From: Pseudomonas delhiensis | GTDB taxonomy: Bacteria; Pseudomonadota; Gammaproteobacteria; Pseudomonadales; Pseudomonadaceae | Assembly (NCBI RefSeq): GCF_900187975.1 | Contig: NZ_FZPC01000013.1 | Coordinates: forward strand, 122,635-186,634 | Direction of reading: 5' to 3' | DNA: 64,000 bases | Shown here: positions 30,507 to 39,870 of the stretch, piece after piece | Position numbering within the stretch: the first letter of the stretch is position 1 | Layout of the letters: each line of letters opens with the position of its first letter | Position numbers and translations under genes: made by a program | Notes under the pieces: generated by a model | The model's input: only the letters and a program-made list of their open reading frames with translations | Database searches by the model: none | What the model was told of the DNA's origin: nothing

Positions 30507-30777
30507 CCGTGGCGCCCCGTCGCACCGCTTGGCACGCCTTCGAAGCCCCGGGTAAAGCGCTATATCGAAAGGACTAGATTGAAGTCAAAAGGCCAGCAAT
30601 TCTGCTGAAGTTTCAGTCCAATCAACGGGATGCCTATAACAAACGACTATATACAAGATGCAATTTCGCCCCCTCCCGCAAGTACTGAAACTGTGCCGGC
30701 AATCAGTGGAAGTACTCTTGCCGACGGCGGACCGAGGCTTCTCCTGAACACCAGAGCCCTTCAGGGAGGAGCCCCAG
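30507..30777 (+). promoter_or_regulatory. AT-rich upstream region of the lipoprotein gene
   Basis: This 271-bp gap is visibly poorer in GC than anything around it. It contains A/T-rich hexamers such as TATAAC and TATATA (about 30635-30655) that could be -10 boxes, and an inverted arrangement AGTACT (30681-30686)...CTG...CAG...AGTACT (30711-30716). The ribosome-binding site of the next gene is GGGAGGAG. The compositional contrast suggests a regulated promoter; I cannot name a regulator. Confidence 0.45.
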
Positions 30778-32211
30778 ATGTCTAGTCCCATTCGTGTATT
30801 CGCGTTGTCTCTCCTGGTCGTTGCCATGTCGCTGCAGGGTTGCAGCAGCAAGGGCGGCCATCACAGCAGTGTCGCCAGTTCCGGAAGCGGCTCCGACCAG
30901 GGCGCCGGCAACGGCGGCTCGGGTAGCGGCGGCGACGGCAACGGTTCCGGCGGTACCGGCAGCGGTGGCGACGGCGGCACCGGCGGTAATGGAGGAACCG
31001 GTGGCAACAACGGTGGCGACGGCGGTAACAACGGCGGAAGCACCGGCGGCACCAACCCCAGCACCACCAGCACCATCCTCAGCAACACCGGCGAAGCGGT
31101 CAGCTCGCTGGGCGACACCGTCAACGGCGTCGGCAGCGTGGTCAAGGGCGTGGGCCTGCCGGTGGTCGGCAGCGGCGTGACCGAAGGCGCCGGCAGCGTC
31201 ATCCAGGACGTCGGCCAGGGCGTGAACAGCCTGGGCAGCGGCATCACCAACGGCGTCGGCCAGCTCGGCAGCAACCCCAACGCCCTGGGCACCACGGTGG
31301 CCGGCGCCACCGGCACGGTGAGCAGCGTCGGCAATGCGGTCAGCGACCTGGGCGGCACCGTCGCCGCGGTAGGCGCCAACACTCCGCTGAAACCGGTGAC
31401 CACTGCCCTGGGCGGCGTGGTCGACGGCGTCGGCGGGCAGATCAGCATGCTCGGCGACTCCCTCAGCGGCGCCGTCACCACCGGCCCGCTCAGCCCGCTG
31501 ACCAAGCAGCTCAGCGGCACCACCGCGGGCCTGGTCGGCCAGGTCGAGGGCGTGACCCAGCAGGTCGGCGCGGCCACTGGCCTGGGCGCCCCGGTGAACA
31601 ACCTGGTGACCACGGTCGGCGGCCTGGTGGGCCAGGTCGGCACCCAGCTCGGCAGCACCACGCCGGTCCTCGCGCCGGTCGGCAGCGTCGTGACCAACGT
31701 CGGCGAGGCCGTGAGCGCGACGGGCGGGCTGGTCAAGGCACCGGCCGGCAGCAGCCCCAGCAACCCGATCGGCGGGCTGCTCTCCGGCGTCACCGGCGTA
31801 CTGGGCGGCGCCACTGGCGGCAGCAACCCGGTCGGCGGCCTGCTCTCCGGCGTCACCGGCACCCTGGGCGGCGCCACCGGCAGCAGCAACCCGGTTGGCG
31901 GCCTGCTTTCCGGCGTCACCGGCACCCTGGGCGGCGCCACCGGCAGCAGCAACCCGGTTGGCGGCCTGCTTTCCGGCGTCACCGGCGCCCTGGGCGGCAC
32001 CACTGGCGGCAGCAACCCGGTCGGCGGCCTGCTCTCCGGCGTCACCGGCACCCTGGGCGGCGTCACCAGTGGCCTCACCAGCGGAGTCGCGACAGGCGTC
32101 GGCAGCAACGGCCTGGCCAGCAACAACGGCCTGCTCGGCGGCACCCTGGGCACCGTGGGTGGCCTGCTCGGCGGCGTGACCGGCAGCCTGGGCGGCAAGT
32201 CCGGAAACTGA
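30778..32211 (+). CDS. Low-complexity Gly/Ser/Val-rich lipoprotein with tandem repeats
   Basis: A 477-residue predicted lipoprotein: signal MSSPIRVFALSLLVVAMSLQ and lipobox LQGC with C22; serine at +2 favours the outer membrane. Residues 23-95 are almost only Gly, Ser, Asn, Asp and Thr; 96-325 form a small-residue region with Val/Leu every three to four residues; then come five 21-residue repeats (NPVGGLLSGVTGTLGG...) and a related tail. The mature chain has no Phe, Tyr, Trp, Arg or further Cys. Similar proteins are annotated collagen-like, but true Gly-X-Y triplets are lacking. The next gene encodes a TpsB-type pore, suggesting a surface or secreted adhesin. Function is inferred. Confidence 0.8.
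   Translation: MSSPIRVFALSLLVVAMSLQGCSSKGGHHSSVASSGSGSDQGAGNGGSGSGGDGNGSGGTGSGGDGGTGGNGGTGGNNGGDGGNNGGSTGGTNPSTTSTILSNTGEAVSSLGDTVNGVGSVVKGVGLPVVGSGVTEGAGSVIQDVGQGVNSLGSGITNGVGQLGSNPNALGTTVAGATGTVSSVGNAVSDLGGTVAAVGANTPLKPVTTALGGVVDGVGGQISMLGDSLSGAVTTGPLSPLTKQLSGTTAGLVGQVEGVTQQVGAATGLGAPVNNLVTTVGGLVGQVGTQLGSTTPVLAPVGSVVTNVGEAVSATGGLVKAPAGSSPSNPIGGLLSGVTGVLGGATGGSNPVGGLLSGVTGTLGGATGSSNPVGGLLSGVTGTLGGATGSSNPVGGLLSGVTGALGGTTGGSNPVGGLLSGVTGTLGGVTSGLTSGVATGVGSNGLASNNGLLGGTLGTVGGLLGGVTGSLGGKSGN
31762..32076 (+). repeat. Five tandem 63-bp repeats inside the lipoprotein gene
   Basis: Units start at 31762, 31825, 31888, 31951 and 32014, each coding 21 residues of the type NPVGGLLSGVTGTLGG plus a short linker. 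Units 3 and 4 share the same synonymous changes (GGTTGGC and CTTTCC), so one is probably a recent copy of the other. The length is a multiple of three, so changes in copy number keep the frame. Confidence 0.93.
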
Positions 32212-32233
32212 CGGCAAGCCCGCCAAAGCGAAC

Positions 32234-32270
32234 GGCGAAGGGTCGGCAACGGCCCTTCGCCCTTTCATTT
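32234..32270 (+). terminator. Hairpin terminator between lipoprotein and TpsB genes
   Basis: GGCGAAGGG and CCCTTCGCC form a nine-pair stem followed by CTTTCATTT. It lies in the 79-bp gap between two same-direction genes and probably lowers expression of the pore relative to the lipoprotein. Confidence 0.7.
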
Positions 32271-32290
32271 AACGGCTTCAGGGAGAAGCC

Positions 32291-33949
32291 ATGCGCAAGC
32301 TAGCCGTAGTAACGCTGTTGTTAGCCAGCCCCCTAGCCTGGGCCGACCGCCCCATCCAACTGCCCGGTTCCGACATCGAACAAAGCCTGCCCAGGCCCAA
32401 CCTGCCCGGCGGCGACGTGCGCCCGCAGGCGCCGCGGGTCAGCACCCCGGCGGCCGCGCAGCCGCAGCAACTGCTGGAACGGCGCATCCGCCTGCGGCGC
32501 ATCGAGGTCGCCGGCGGCGGCCACTACCCCATCGCCACCTGGAAGCCCCTGCTGGAACCGCTGACCCGCCGCGAGATCAGGATCGGCGAGCTGGTGGCGG
32601 CGGCCAAGGCCATCACCCGGCGCTACCAGGACGACGGCTTCGTCATTTCCTTCGCCTACGTGCCCAACCAGGACTTCAACGGCGGCGTCGGGCGCATCAT
32701 GCTGGTCGAGGGCCACCTGAGCGAGGTGCGCAGCGCCGGCGACCTCGGTGTGCACCAGGCCCGCGTGGCGCGCTGGATCGAGCGCCTGAAGGCGGAGCGG
32801 CCGCTGACCCGCGCCAGCTTCGAGCGCTTCAGCGTGCTGATGAGCCGGGTGCCCGGCCTGCAGATGAACATGGTCCTCAACCCGCCGACCACCACCGACG
32901 GCGGCGCCGTGCTGGAGATGCTCGGCAAGCACGAGGTCGTCACCACCGGCGTCGACTTCGACTCGCGCCACGGCAACCCGCGCGGGCTGTTCAACGCCAC
33001 CCTGGCCTCGCTGCTGGGCCGGGGCGAGCAGCTGCAGTTCAGCTACCTCTACCCGCCCGGCGACGACAGGGAGTACTACCGCGCCTGGAACTACAGCCAG
33101 TTGCTGGGCGACAACGGCCTGCAGCTGATGGCCGGCTACAGCCACTACAACGCCAGCCTCGAGGACCGCGTGGCGGTCGGCCCGCTGCAATATGCGCGCA
33201 AGCGCGAGAACGAACGGCTCAGCGCCGGCCTGGGCATCCCCGTGCTGCTGCGCCGCGACCTGACCTGGGACGTCAACCTGCGCGCCTACACGGTGGACGA
33301 CAGCAGCCGCTACGACCTGGTGGCGCCGGCCACCCCCTACAGCGTGAAGCTGCGCAACAAGTTGCGCGTGGTGGGCGTCGATACCCTGGTCCAGCAGTTC
33401 GGCGAGAAGCAGGTGCGCGCCGGCAGCCTGGCCCTCTACAAGGGCCTGAACGCCTTCGACGCGCAGAGCACGGCGCCGGCGCGCAAGGACTTCACCCGCG
33501 TGCTCGGCTTCGGCGCCCAGCAGAACCAGTTCGGCGAGCGGCTGCAGGGCGTGGCCAACGCCAGCTTCCAGTGGGCCCACGACAGCCTGCCGGACTCCGA
33601 GCAGGTCACCTACGGCGGCGCCAACTTCGGCCGCGGCTACCCGGACGACCAGGCCACCGGCGACAAGGGCTGGGGCGCCTCCTACGAGGTGAACTACGCC
33701 TTCCTCTGGCAGAACAGGTGGATGAACCAGTTGCAGCCCTACTTCGTCATCGACGGCGCGCGCACCTGGTACAACGCCGATGGCCTGCCCGGCGCCAGGC
33801 TCGGCTCCGGCGCCATCGGGGTGCGCTTCTCCAACCGCAGGCAGTACGTGCTGGGGGTGGAAGTGGCCAAGCCGTTCGCCGACCGCGCCATCGACAACGA
33901 CGAGCGCAGCCCGCGGCTCAACCTGACGCTCAGCTACCAGATCCCCTGA
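32291..33949 (+). CDS. TpsB/ShlB-family outer-membrane transporter
   Basis: A 552-residue Omp85-superfamily pore of the ShlB/FhaC/HecB type. It has a Sec signal (MRKLAVVTLLLASPLAWA), a proline-rich linker, a POTRA domain at about 67-145 (RIRLRRIEVAGGGHYP...GRIMLVEGHL) and a beta barrel of about 380 residues. FGRGYPDD near 446-453 corresponds to the conserved loop 6 RGY motif, and the chain ends in strand LNLTLSYQIP. GGGAGAAG precedes the ATG. Such pores export one large beta-helical TpsA partner, normally encoded beside them. No TpsA is present; the only neighbour in the operon is the low-complexity lipoprotein. Confidence 0.9.
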   Translation: MRKLAVVTLLLASPLAWADRPIQLPGSDIEQSLPRPNLPGGDVRPQAPRVSTPAAAQPQQLLERRIRLRRIEVAGGGHYPIATWKPLLEPLTRREIRIGELVAAAKAITRRYQDDGFVISFAYVPNQDFNGGVGRIMLVEGHLSEVRSAGDLGVHQARVARWIERLKAERPLTRASFERFSVLMSRVPGLQMNMVLNPPTTTDGGAVLEMLGKHEVVTTGVDFDSRHGNPRGLFNATLASLLGRGEQLQFSYLYPPGDDREYYRAWNYSQLLGDNGLQLMAGYSHYNASLEDRVAVGPLQYARKRENERLSAGLGIPVLLRRDLTWDVNLRAYTVDDSSRYDLVAPATPYSVKLRNKLRVVGVDTLVQQFGEKQVRAGSLALYKGLNAFDAQSTAPARKDFTRVLGFGAQQNQFGERLQGVANASFQWAHDSLPDSEQVTYGGANFGRGYPDDQATGDKGWGASYEVNYAFLWQNRWMNQLQPYFVIDGARTWYNADGLPGARLGSGAIGVRFSNRRQYVLGVEVAKPFADRAIDNDERSPRLNLTLSYQIP

Positions 33950-33964
33950 GCCGGCGCCCCGCCG

Positions 33965-34711
33965 CTACTGCGCGGGGCGCAGCGCGTCGATGTAGGTGCC
34001 CAGGTCGTAGCCCAGGTCGCCCTGCAGGGCCCTGGCGCGTTTCTTCAGCCCGCGCGGCTCCAGGCTCTGCTCGACGTCGGCGGGAACGAAGACGATCACG
34101 TTGCCTTCCGGCACCGGGCATTCCAGGTAGTGGCGGTGGAAGCGCCCGCGCAGCAGGGCCGCGCCCAGGGGCCGGCCGTCGTCGGTACTCCACTGGTTGA
34201 TGATCAGCCAGCCGCCGGGGCGCAGCTTGTCGCGGCAGGCGCCGAGGAAGTCCCAGCCCAGGTGCGCCGGGGCGGGGCCGGTGTCGGTGTAGAGGTCGAG
34301 GAAGATCAGGTCGGCCGGCTCGCAGTCGCCCAGCTCCTCCACCGCGTCGCCGATGCGCAGCCGCAGGCGCGGCTCGTCCACCAGGCCCAGGTGCTCGCGG
34401 GCCAGGCGCGGGATCGACGGGCGCAGCTCGACGGCCTCCGCCTCGTCCAGCGCCAGGTGCTTCAGGCAGGCCTGGGTCAGGCTGCCGGCGCCGAAGCCGA
34501 GGAACAGCGCGCGGCGCGGCGCCGGGTGGCACAGCGCGCCCAGCAGCATGGCACGGGAATAGTCGTACTCCAGCCAGGCCGGGTCGCCGATGCGCACGCA
34601 GCTCTGCTCCACCTCCTCGCCGAACTCCAGGTAGCGGTAGCCGCCCTGCTCCACCACGCGGATCACCCCGTAGGCATCGCGCTCCTCGGCTATCAGCAGG
34701 TCCTCGCTCAT
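33965..34711 (-). CDS. Spermidine synthase-like methyltransferase-fold protein
   Basis: A 248-residue protein of the spermine/spermidine synthase fold. It has the nucleotide-binding glycine motif [17 protein letters not shown], the acidic strand end AEAVELRP and [15 protein letters not shown]. The usual aspartates that hold the polyamine amino groups are not obvious. The start is an ATG internal to a longer frame; the extension upstream would run into the DAHP synthase promoter. It converges with the TpsB gene, 15 bp between stops. It may aminopropylate or methylate an unknown substrate. Confidence 0.82.
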   Translation of the reverse strand: MSEDLLIAEERDAYGVIRVVEQGGYRYLEFGEEVEQSCVRIGDPAWLEYDYSRAMLLGALCHPAPRRALFLGFGAGSLTQACLKHLALDEAEAVELRPSIPRLAREHLGLVDEPRLRLRIGDAVEELGDCEPADLIFLDLYTDTGPAPAHLGWDFLGACRDKLRPGGWLIINQWSTDDGRPLGAALLRGRFHRHYLECPVPEGNVIVFVPADVEQSLEPRGLKKRARALQGDLGYDLGTYIDALRPAQ

Positions 34712-34931
34712 GCCCGGCGCCCCCGGCCATGGCCACGGGCGCCGGCGCTGGGCCGGCGATACGGACGGGGATTCGAAGTCGGGCTCTGGTACACGCGGGG
34801 TTCTCCGCAGGGCAAGGACGGCGACGGCCGCGGGCTCATGGAAAGCGAAGGATACCAGCCCGGCCCCGCTGAAGGAGGCCCCGCCCGGTGTTACCATGGG
34901 CCGATACCCGCCATTGCCCCGCGAGCCCCCG

Positions 34932-36278
34932 ATGAGCCAGACCTGGAGCCCCGACAGCTGGAGAAGCCGCCCCATCCAGCAGCAACCCGCCTACCCCGAC
35001 GCCGCGCGCCTGCAGCAGGTCGAGCAGACCCTCGCCAGCTACCCGCCGCTGGTGTTCGCCGGCGAGGCCCGCGAGTTGCGCCGGCAGTTCGCCGAGGTCA
35101 CCGCCGGGCGCGCCTTCCTGCTGCAGGGCGGCGACTGCGCCGAGAGCTTCGCCGAGTTCTCCGCGGCGAAGATCCGCGACACCTTCAAGGTGCTGCTGCA
35201 GATGGCGGTGGTCATGACCTTCGCCGCCGGCTGCCCGGTGGTGAAGGTCGGGCGCATGGCCGGGCAGTTCGCCAAGCCGCGCTCCTCCGGCGAGGAAACC
35301 GTGGGCGAGATGACCCTGCCGGCCTACCGCGGCGACATCGTCAACGGCATCGGCTTCGACGAGGCCAACCGCGTGCCGGACCCGCAGCGCCTGCTGCAGG
35401 CCTACCACCAGTCCACCGCCACCCTCAACCTGCTGCGCGCCTTCGCCCAGGGCGGCTTCGCCGACCTGCACGAGGTGCACCAGTGGAACCTCGACTTCAT
35501 CGCCAACTCGGCCCTGGCGGAGAAGTACAGCCAGCTCGCCGGGCGCATCGACGAGACCCTCGCCTTCATGCGCGCCTGCGGCCTGGACGGCGCGCCGCAA
35601 CTGCGCGAGGTGAGCTTCTTCACCGCCCACGAGGCGCTGCTGCTGAACTACGAGGAAGCCTTCATCCGCCGCGACAGCCTCACCGGCGGCTGGTACGACT
35701 GCTCGGCGCACATGCTCTGGATCGGCGACCGCACCCGCCAGCTGGACGGCGCCCACGTCGAGCTGCTGCGCGGGGTGGGCAACCCCATCGGCGTGAAGGT
35801 CGGGCCGAGCATGGGCGACGAGGAACTGCTGCGCCTGATCGACATCCTCAACCCGGACAACGACCCCGGCCGCCTCAACCTGATCGTGCGCATGGGCGCC
35901 GACAAGGTCGGCGACGGCCTGCCGCGGCTGCTCCGTACCGTGCAGCGCGAAGGCCGCCAGGTACTGTGGAGCTGCGACCCGATGCACGGCAACACCATCA
36001 AGGCCTCCAGCGGCTACAAGACCCGCGACTTCGCGCGCATCCTCGCCGAGGTGCGGCAGTTCTTCGAGGTGCACAGGGCCGAGGGCACCCACCCCGGCGG
36101 CATCCACATCGAGATGACCGGGCAGAACGTCACCGAGTGCATCGGCGGCGCGCGGCCGATCACCGAGGCCGGGCTCAGCGACCGCTACCACACCCACTGC
36201 GACCCGCGGCTCAACGCCGACCAGTCGCTGGAGCTGGCCTTCCTCATCGCCGAGACGCTGAAGCAGGCGCGGCGCTGA
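34932..36278 (+). CDS. Class II 3-deoxy-D-arabino-heptulosonate-7-phosphate (DAHP) synthase
   Basis: A 448-residue class II (plant-type) DAHP synthase, which condenses phosphoenolpyruvate and erythrose 4-phosphate in the first step of aromatic amino acid synthesis. [11 protein letters not shown] at 63-73 contains the metal-binding C69; [32 protein letters not shown] and [18 protein letters not shown] are family blocks. The start is an ATG close to the first conserved helix; a longer frame extends into the divergent neighbour. Class II enzymes often differ in feedback control from AroF/G/H. It is divergent from the spermidine synthase-like gene. Confidence 0.94.
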   Translation: MSQTWSPDSWRSRPIQQQPAYPDAARLQQVEQTLASYPPLVFAGEARELRRQFAEVTAGRAFLLQGGDCAESFAEFSAAKIRDTFKVLLQMAVVMTFAAGCPVVKVGRMAGQFAKPRSSGEETVGEMTLPAYRGDIVNGIGFDEANRVPDPQRLLQAYHQSTATLNLLRAFAQGGFADLHEVHQWNLDFIANSALAEKYSQLAGRIDETLAFMRACGLDGAPQLREVSFFTAHEALLLNYEEAFIRRDSLTGGWYDCSAHMLWIGDRTRQLDGAHVELLRGVGNPIGVKVGPSMGDEELLRLIDILNPDNDPGRLNLIVRMGADKVGDGLPRLLRTVQREGRQVLWSCDPMHGNTIKASSGYKTRDFARILAEVRQFFEVHRAEGTHPGGIHIEMTGQNVTECIGGARPITEAGLSDRYHTHCDPRLNADQSLELAFLIAETLKQARR

Positions 36279-36302
36279 AGCCGACGAACGGCGGGGCCGG
36301 GC

Positions 36303-36779
36303 TCAGACGCGCAGGTCCATGCCCTCGCTGAGGAAGCGCGGGGCGATGTAGCGGTCGTAGTGGGCCTCGGAAAGCAGGAAGAACTCGCGGTCGATGGCGT
36401 CGCGCAGCTCCGGCAGCGGCCGCTCGCGGAACTCCGGCAGCAGCGCCACGCCGTAGGCCTCGATGCTCTGGATCAGCCGCGAGCCGCGGGCGATCAGCTG
36501 GTAGGCCCAGCAGTACGGCGACTGCTCGGGGACGAAGCGGATCTGCCGCTGCTCCAGCTGGGCGCGCAGGCGCGGCGCATCGAACACCTCGAGCTTGGCC
36601 ACCATCACCTGCACCAGCAGCACCTCCAGGCGCTTCCACACCGCGCGCTTCTCCTCCTCGCCGTACAGGTTCCAGTTCACCACCTCGTGGTGGAAGCGCT
36701 TGCAGCCCCGGCACACGAGGTCGCCGTAGACGGTGGAGCAGAGGCCGACACAGGGGGTCTTGATGCGCTGGGAGGACAT
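36303..36779 (-). CDS. DUF1289 cysteine-cluster protein
   Basis: A 158-residue protein beginning with the DUF1289 motif C-x3-C-x8-C-x2-C (C10, C14, C23, C26 in PCVGLCSTVYGDLVCRGC), followed by KRFHHEVVNW. The remaining 120 residues form a helical domain not found in the shortest DUF1289 proteins. The cysteines may hold zinc or an Fe-S cluster. A longer frame would start with a TTG; the ATG is preferred although its ribosome-binding site is poor. It converges with the DAHP synthase gene. Function is unknown. Confidence 0.85.
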   Translation of the reverse strand: MSSQRIKTPCVGLCSTVYGDLVCRGCKRFHHEVVNWNLYGEEEKRAVWKRLEVLLVQVMVAKLEVFDAPRLRAQLEQRQIRFVPEQSPYCWAYQLIARGSRLIQSIEAYGVALLPEFRERPLPELRDAIDREFFLLSEAHYDRYIAPRFLSEGMDLRV

Positions 36780-36929
36780 GGCGGAACGGCTTCGGGACAA
36801 CGGGGGACGGGCGTCATCTTAGCCCTTTGTCTAGGCAAGATCACCCTCCGCATCGGCGCAATGGCGCTTACTTTCAGCAATGAATTCCAGTAGAATCGGC
36901 CCGCCTTTCACAAGGCGCAATGCCCGTTC

Positions 36930-37068
36930 GAAGCTGTTTTCAAAGCGTCACGAAGCACAGATTCCGGCAGCCGCGCGGACCGGGCGCCCCCCTCAGGCGC
37001 CCAGTCCCTCACGTCCCAGGCCCTCCGGCGTAAAACTTTGAAAACAGCTTCTGTCTGGAGGCTGCCGG
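36930..37068 (+). promoter_or_regulatory. Structured acnB leader with interlocked inverted repeats
   Basis: Two pairs of complementary arms are interleaved. GAAGCTGTTTTCAAAG (36930-36945) pairs with CTTTGAAAACAGCTTC (37036-37051), 16 bp without mismatch; CCGGCAGCC (36964-36972) pairs with GGCTGCCGG (37060-37068). The order A-B-A'-B' is a pseudoknot topology in RNA. A smaller hairpin CGCCTT-TCAC-AAGGCG lies just upstream (36902-36917) after a TAGAAT that could be a -10. The 391 bp between the DUF1289 gene and acnB contain no gene. Confidence 0.6.
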
Positions 37069-37170
37069 TGCCGTCGTAGGTCCGTGGATTACCGTCCACC
37101 ATGCCTGACGAATGGATCGGCGAGGTCTCCTGGATACGCGTCCCACGGGACCACTGATGAGGGAAATACT

Positions 37171-39780
37171 GTGCTTGAAGCCTACCGCAAACACGTAGAA
37201 GAGCGTGCCGCCCAGGGTGTCGTGCCCCAGCCGCTGAACGCCGAGCAGACCGCTGGTCTGGTCGAACTCCTGAAGAACCCGCCGGCCGGCGAAGAAGAAT
37301 TCCTCCTCGACCTGATCACCAACCGCGTCCCGCCGGGCGTGGACGAGGCCGCCTACGTCAAGGCCGGCTTCCTCTCCGCCGTCGCCAAGGGCGAAGCCAC
37401 TTCCCCGCTGATCAGCAAGGCCCGCGCCGTCGAGCTGCTGGGCACCATGCAGGGCGGCTACAACATCGCCACCCTGGTGGAACTGCTGGACAGCGCCGAG
37501 CTGGCCGAAGTCGCCGCCGAGCAGCTCAAGCACACCCTGCTGATGTTCGACGCCTTCCACGACGTTTCCGAGCGCGCCAAGAAGGGCAACGCCGCGGCCA
37601 AGGCCGTGCTGCAGTCCTGGGCCGACGGCGAATGGTTCCAGGCCCGTCCGGCGGTCGCCGAGAAGATCACCCTGACCGTGTTCAAGGTGCCCGGCGAAAC
37701 CAACACCGACGACCTGTCCCCGGCGCCCGACGCCTGGTCGCGTCCGGACATCCCGCTGCACGCCCTGGCCATGCTGAAGATGGCCCGCGACGGCATCGAA
37801 CCGGTACAGCCCGGCGCCATCGGCCCGCTGAAGCAGATCGAAGCGGTCAAGGCCAAGGGCTTCCCGGTCGCCTACGTCGGCGACGTGGTCGGCACCGGCT
37901 CCTCCCGCAAGTCCGCCACCAACTCGGTGCTGTGGTTCTTCGGCGACGACATCCCCTACGTGCCGAACAAGCGCGCAGGCGGTTTCTGCTTCGGCACCAA
38001 GATCGCCCCGATCTTCTACAACACCATGGAAGACGCCGGCGCCCTGCCGATCGAGTTCGACTGCACCAACCTGGCCATGGGCGACGTCATCGACGTGTAC
38101 CCATACGAAGGCAAGGTCGTGCGCCATGACAGCGGCGAAGTGGTCACCACCTTCGAGCTGAAGACCCCCGTGCTGCTGGACGAAGTCCGCGCCGGCGGCC
38201 GCATCCCGCTGATCGTCGGCCGTGGCCTGACCGAGAAGGCCCGCGCCGAACTGGGCCTGGCCCCGTCCACCCTGTTCAAGAAGCCCGAAGCCCCCGCCGA
38301 CAGCGGCAAGGGCTACACCCTGGCGCAGAAGATGGTCGGTCGCGCCTGCGGCCTGCCGGAAGGCAAGGGCGTGCGTCCGGGCACCTACTGCGAACCGAAG
38401 ATGACCACCGTCGGTTCCCAGGACACCACCGGCCCGATGACCCGCGACGAGCTGAAGGACCTGGCCTGCCTGGGCTTCTCCGCCGACCTGGTGATGCAGT
38501 CCTTCTGCCACACCGCGGCCTATCCCAAGCCCATCGACGTCAAGACCCACCACACCCTGCCCGACTTCATCATGACCCGTGGCGGCGTGTCCCTGCGTCC
38601 GGGCGACGGCATCATCCACAGCTGGCTGAACCGCATGCTGCTGCCCGACACCGTCGGCACCGGCGGCGACTCGCACACCCGCTTCCCGATCGGCATCAGC
38701 TTCCCGGCCGGCTCGGGCCTGGTGGCCTTCGCCGCTGCCACCGGCGTGATGCCGCTGGACATGCCCGAATCGGTACTGGTGCGCTTCAAGGGCAAGCTGC
38801 AACCGGGCATCACCCTGCGTGACCTGGTCCATGCGATCCCCTACTACGCCATCCAGGCCGGCCTGCTGACCGTCGAGAAGAAAGGCAAGAAGAACATCTT
38901 CTCCGGCCGCATCCTCGAGATCGAAGGCCTGAACGACCTGACCGTCGAGCAAGCCTTCGAGCTGTCCGACGCCTCGGCCGAACGTTCCGCCGCCGGTTGC
39001 ACCATCAAGCTGCCGGAAGAGGCCATCGCCGAATACCTGAAGTCCAACATCACCCTGCTGCGCTGGATGATCGGCGAAGGCTACGGCGACGCCCGCACCC
39101 TGGAGCGCCGCGCCCAGGCGATGGAAGCCTGGCTGGCCAACCCGCAACTGCTGGAAGCCGACAAGGACGCCGAATACGCCGCGGTCATCGAGATCGACCT
39201 GGCCGACGTCAAGGAGCCGGTACTCTGCGCCCCGAACGACCCGGACGACGCCCGCCTGCTGTCCAGCGTGCAAGGCCGCAAGATCGACGAGGTGTTCATC
39301 GGTTCCTGCATGACCAACATCGGTCACTTCCGCGCCGCCGGCAAGCTGCTGGACAAGGTCAAGGGTGGCATTCCGACCCGCCTGTGGCTGGCCCCGCCGA
39401 CCAAGATGGACGCCCACCAGCTGACCGAGGAAGGCTACTACGGCATCTACGGCAAGGCCGGTGCGCGCATGGAAATGCCGGGCTGCTCGCTGTGCATGGG
39501 TAACCAGGCTCGCGTACAGACCGGTTCCACCGTGGTCTCGACCTCCACCCGCAACTTCCCGAACCGCCTGGGCGACTCCACCGACGTGTTCCTGGCGTCG
39601 GCCGAGCTGGCCGCCGTGGCTTCGATCATCGGCAAGCTGCCGACCGTCGAGGAATACATGGTCTACGCGAAGGACATCGACAGCATGTCTGCCGATATCT
39701 ACCGCTACCTGAGCTTCGACCAGATCGCCGAGTTCAAGGAAGCCGCTGCGAACGCCAAGATTCCGGTCGTTCAAGCCTAA
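37171..39780 (+). CDS. acnB: Aconitate hydratase B
   Basis: An 869-residue aconitase B, the main citrate-cycle enzyme converting citrate to isocitrate and also 2-methyl-cis-aconitate. The N-terminal HEAT-like domain and swivel domain ([15 protein letters not shown]) are followed by the catalytic domains; 4Fe-4S ligands are the cysteine of [12 protein letters not shown] and the two of [13 protein letters not shown]. The start is a GTG preceded by GAGGG, giving the length known for AcnB; an upstream in-frame ATG would run through the structured leader. Codon use is visibly more biased (many CTG, GGC, AAG), as expected for a highly expressed gene. A strong terminator follows. Confidence 0.97.
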   Translation: MLEAYRKHVEERAAQGVVPQPLNAEQTAGLVELLKNPPAGEEEFLLDLITNRVPPGVDEAAYVKAGFLSAVAKGEATSPLISKARAVELLGTMQGGYNIATLVELLDSAELAEVAAEQLKHTLLMFDAFHDVSERAKKGNAAAKAVLQSWADGEWFQARPAVAEKITLTVFKVPGETNTDDLSPAPDAWSRPDIPLHALAMLKMARDGIEPVQPGAIGPLKQIEAVKAKGFPVAYVGDVVGTGSSRKSATNSVLWFFGDDIPYVPNKRAGGFCFGTKIAPIFYNTMEDAGALPIEFDCTNLAMGDVIDVYPYEGKVVRHDSGEVVTTFELKTPVLLDEVRAGGRIPLIVGRGLTEKARAELGLAPSTLFKKPEAPADSGKGYTLAQKMVGRACGLPEGKGVRPGTYCEPKMTTVGSQDTTGPMTRDELKDLACLGFSADLVMQSFCHTAAYPKPIDVKTHHTLPDFIMTRGGVSLRPGDGIIHSWLNRMLLPDTVGTGGDSHTRFPIGISFPAGSGLVAFAAATGVMPLDMPESVLVRFKGKLQPGITLRDLVHAIPYYAIQAGLLTVEKKGKKNIFSGRILEIEGLNDLTVEQAFELSDASAERSAAGCTIKLPEEAIAEYLKSNITLLRWMIGEGYGDARTLERRAQAMEAWLANPQLLEADKDAEYAAVIEIDLADVKEPVLCAPNDPDDARLLSSVQGRKIDEVFIGSCMTNIGHFRAAGKLLDKVKGGIPTRLWLAPPTKMDAHQLTEEGYYGIYGKAGARMEMPGCSLCMGNQARVQTGSTVVSTSTRNFPNRLGDSTDVFLASAELAAVASIIGKLPTVEEYMVYAKDIDSMSADIYRYLSFDQIAEFKEAAANAKIPVVQA

Positions 39781-39830
39781 GCCTTTCGGCGTGAGGAAAG
39801 CCCTGGCCGGTACGGTGGGGCTTTGAAGAG

Positions 39831-39870
39831 AATGCCGTTTCTTCCCCTGGGAGAAACGGCATTTTCGTTT
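39831..39870 (+). terminator. Rho-independent terminator of acnB
   Basis: AATGCCGTTTCT and AGAAACGGCATT pair over 12 bp around TCCCCTGGG and are followed by TTCGTTT. It lies about 50 bp after the acnB stop; a weaker stem AAGCCC/GGGCTT precedes it. Confidence 0.9.

Noticed and set aside
30703..32268. A 521-codon open frame on the strand opposite the lipoprotein gene
   Set aside because: It mirrors the repeat-rich GC codons of the real gene; the lipoprotein frame has a signal peptide, lipobox and strong ribosome-binding site, the antisense frame has none.
36303..36800. A longer DUF1289 protein starting seven codons earlier
   Set aside because: The extra start codon would be TTG without a ribosome-binding site and adds a non-conserved MSRSRSA-like segment.
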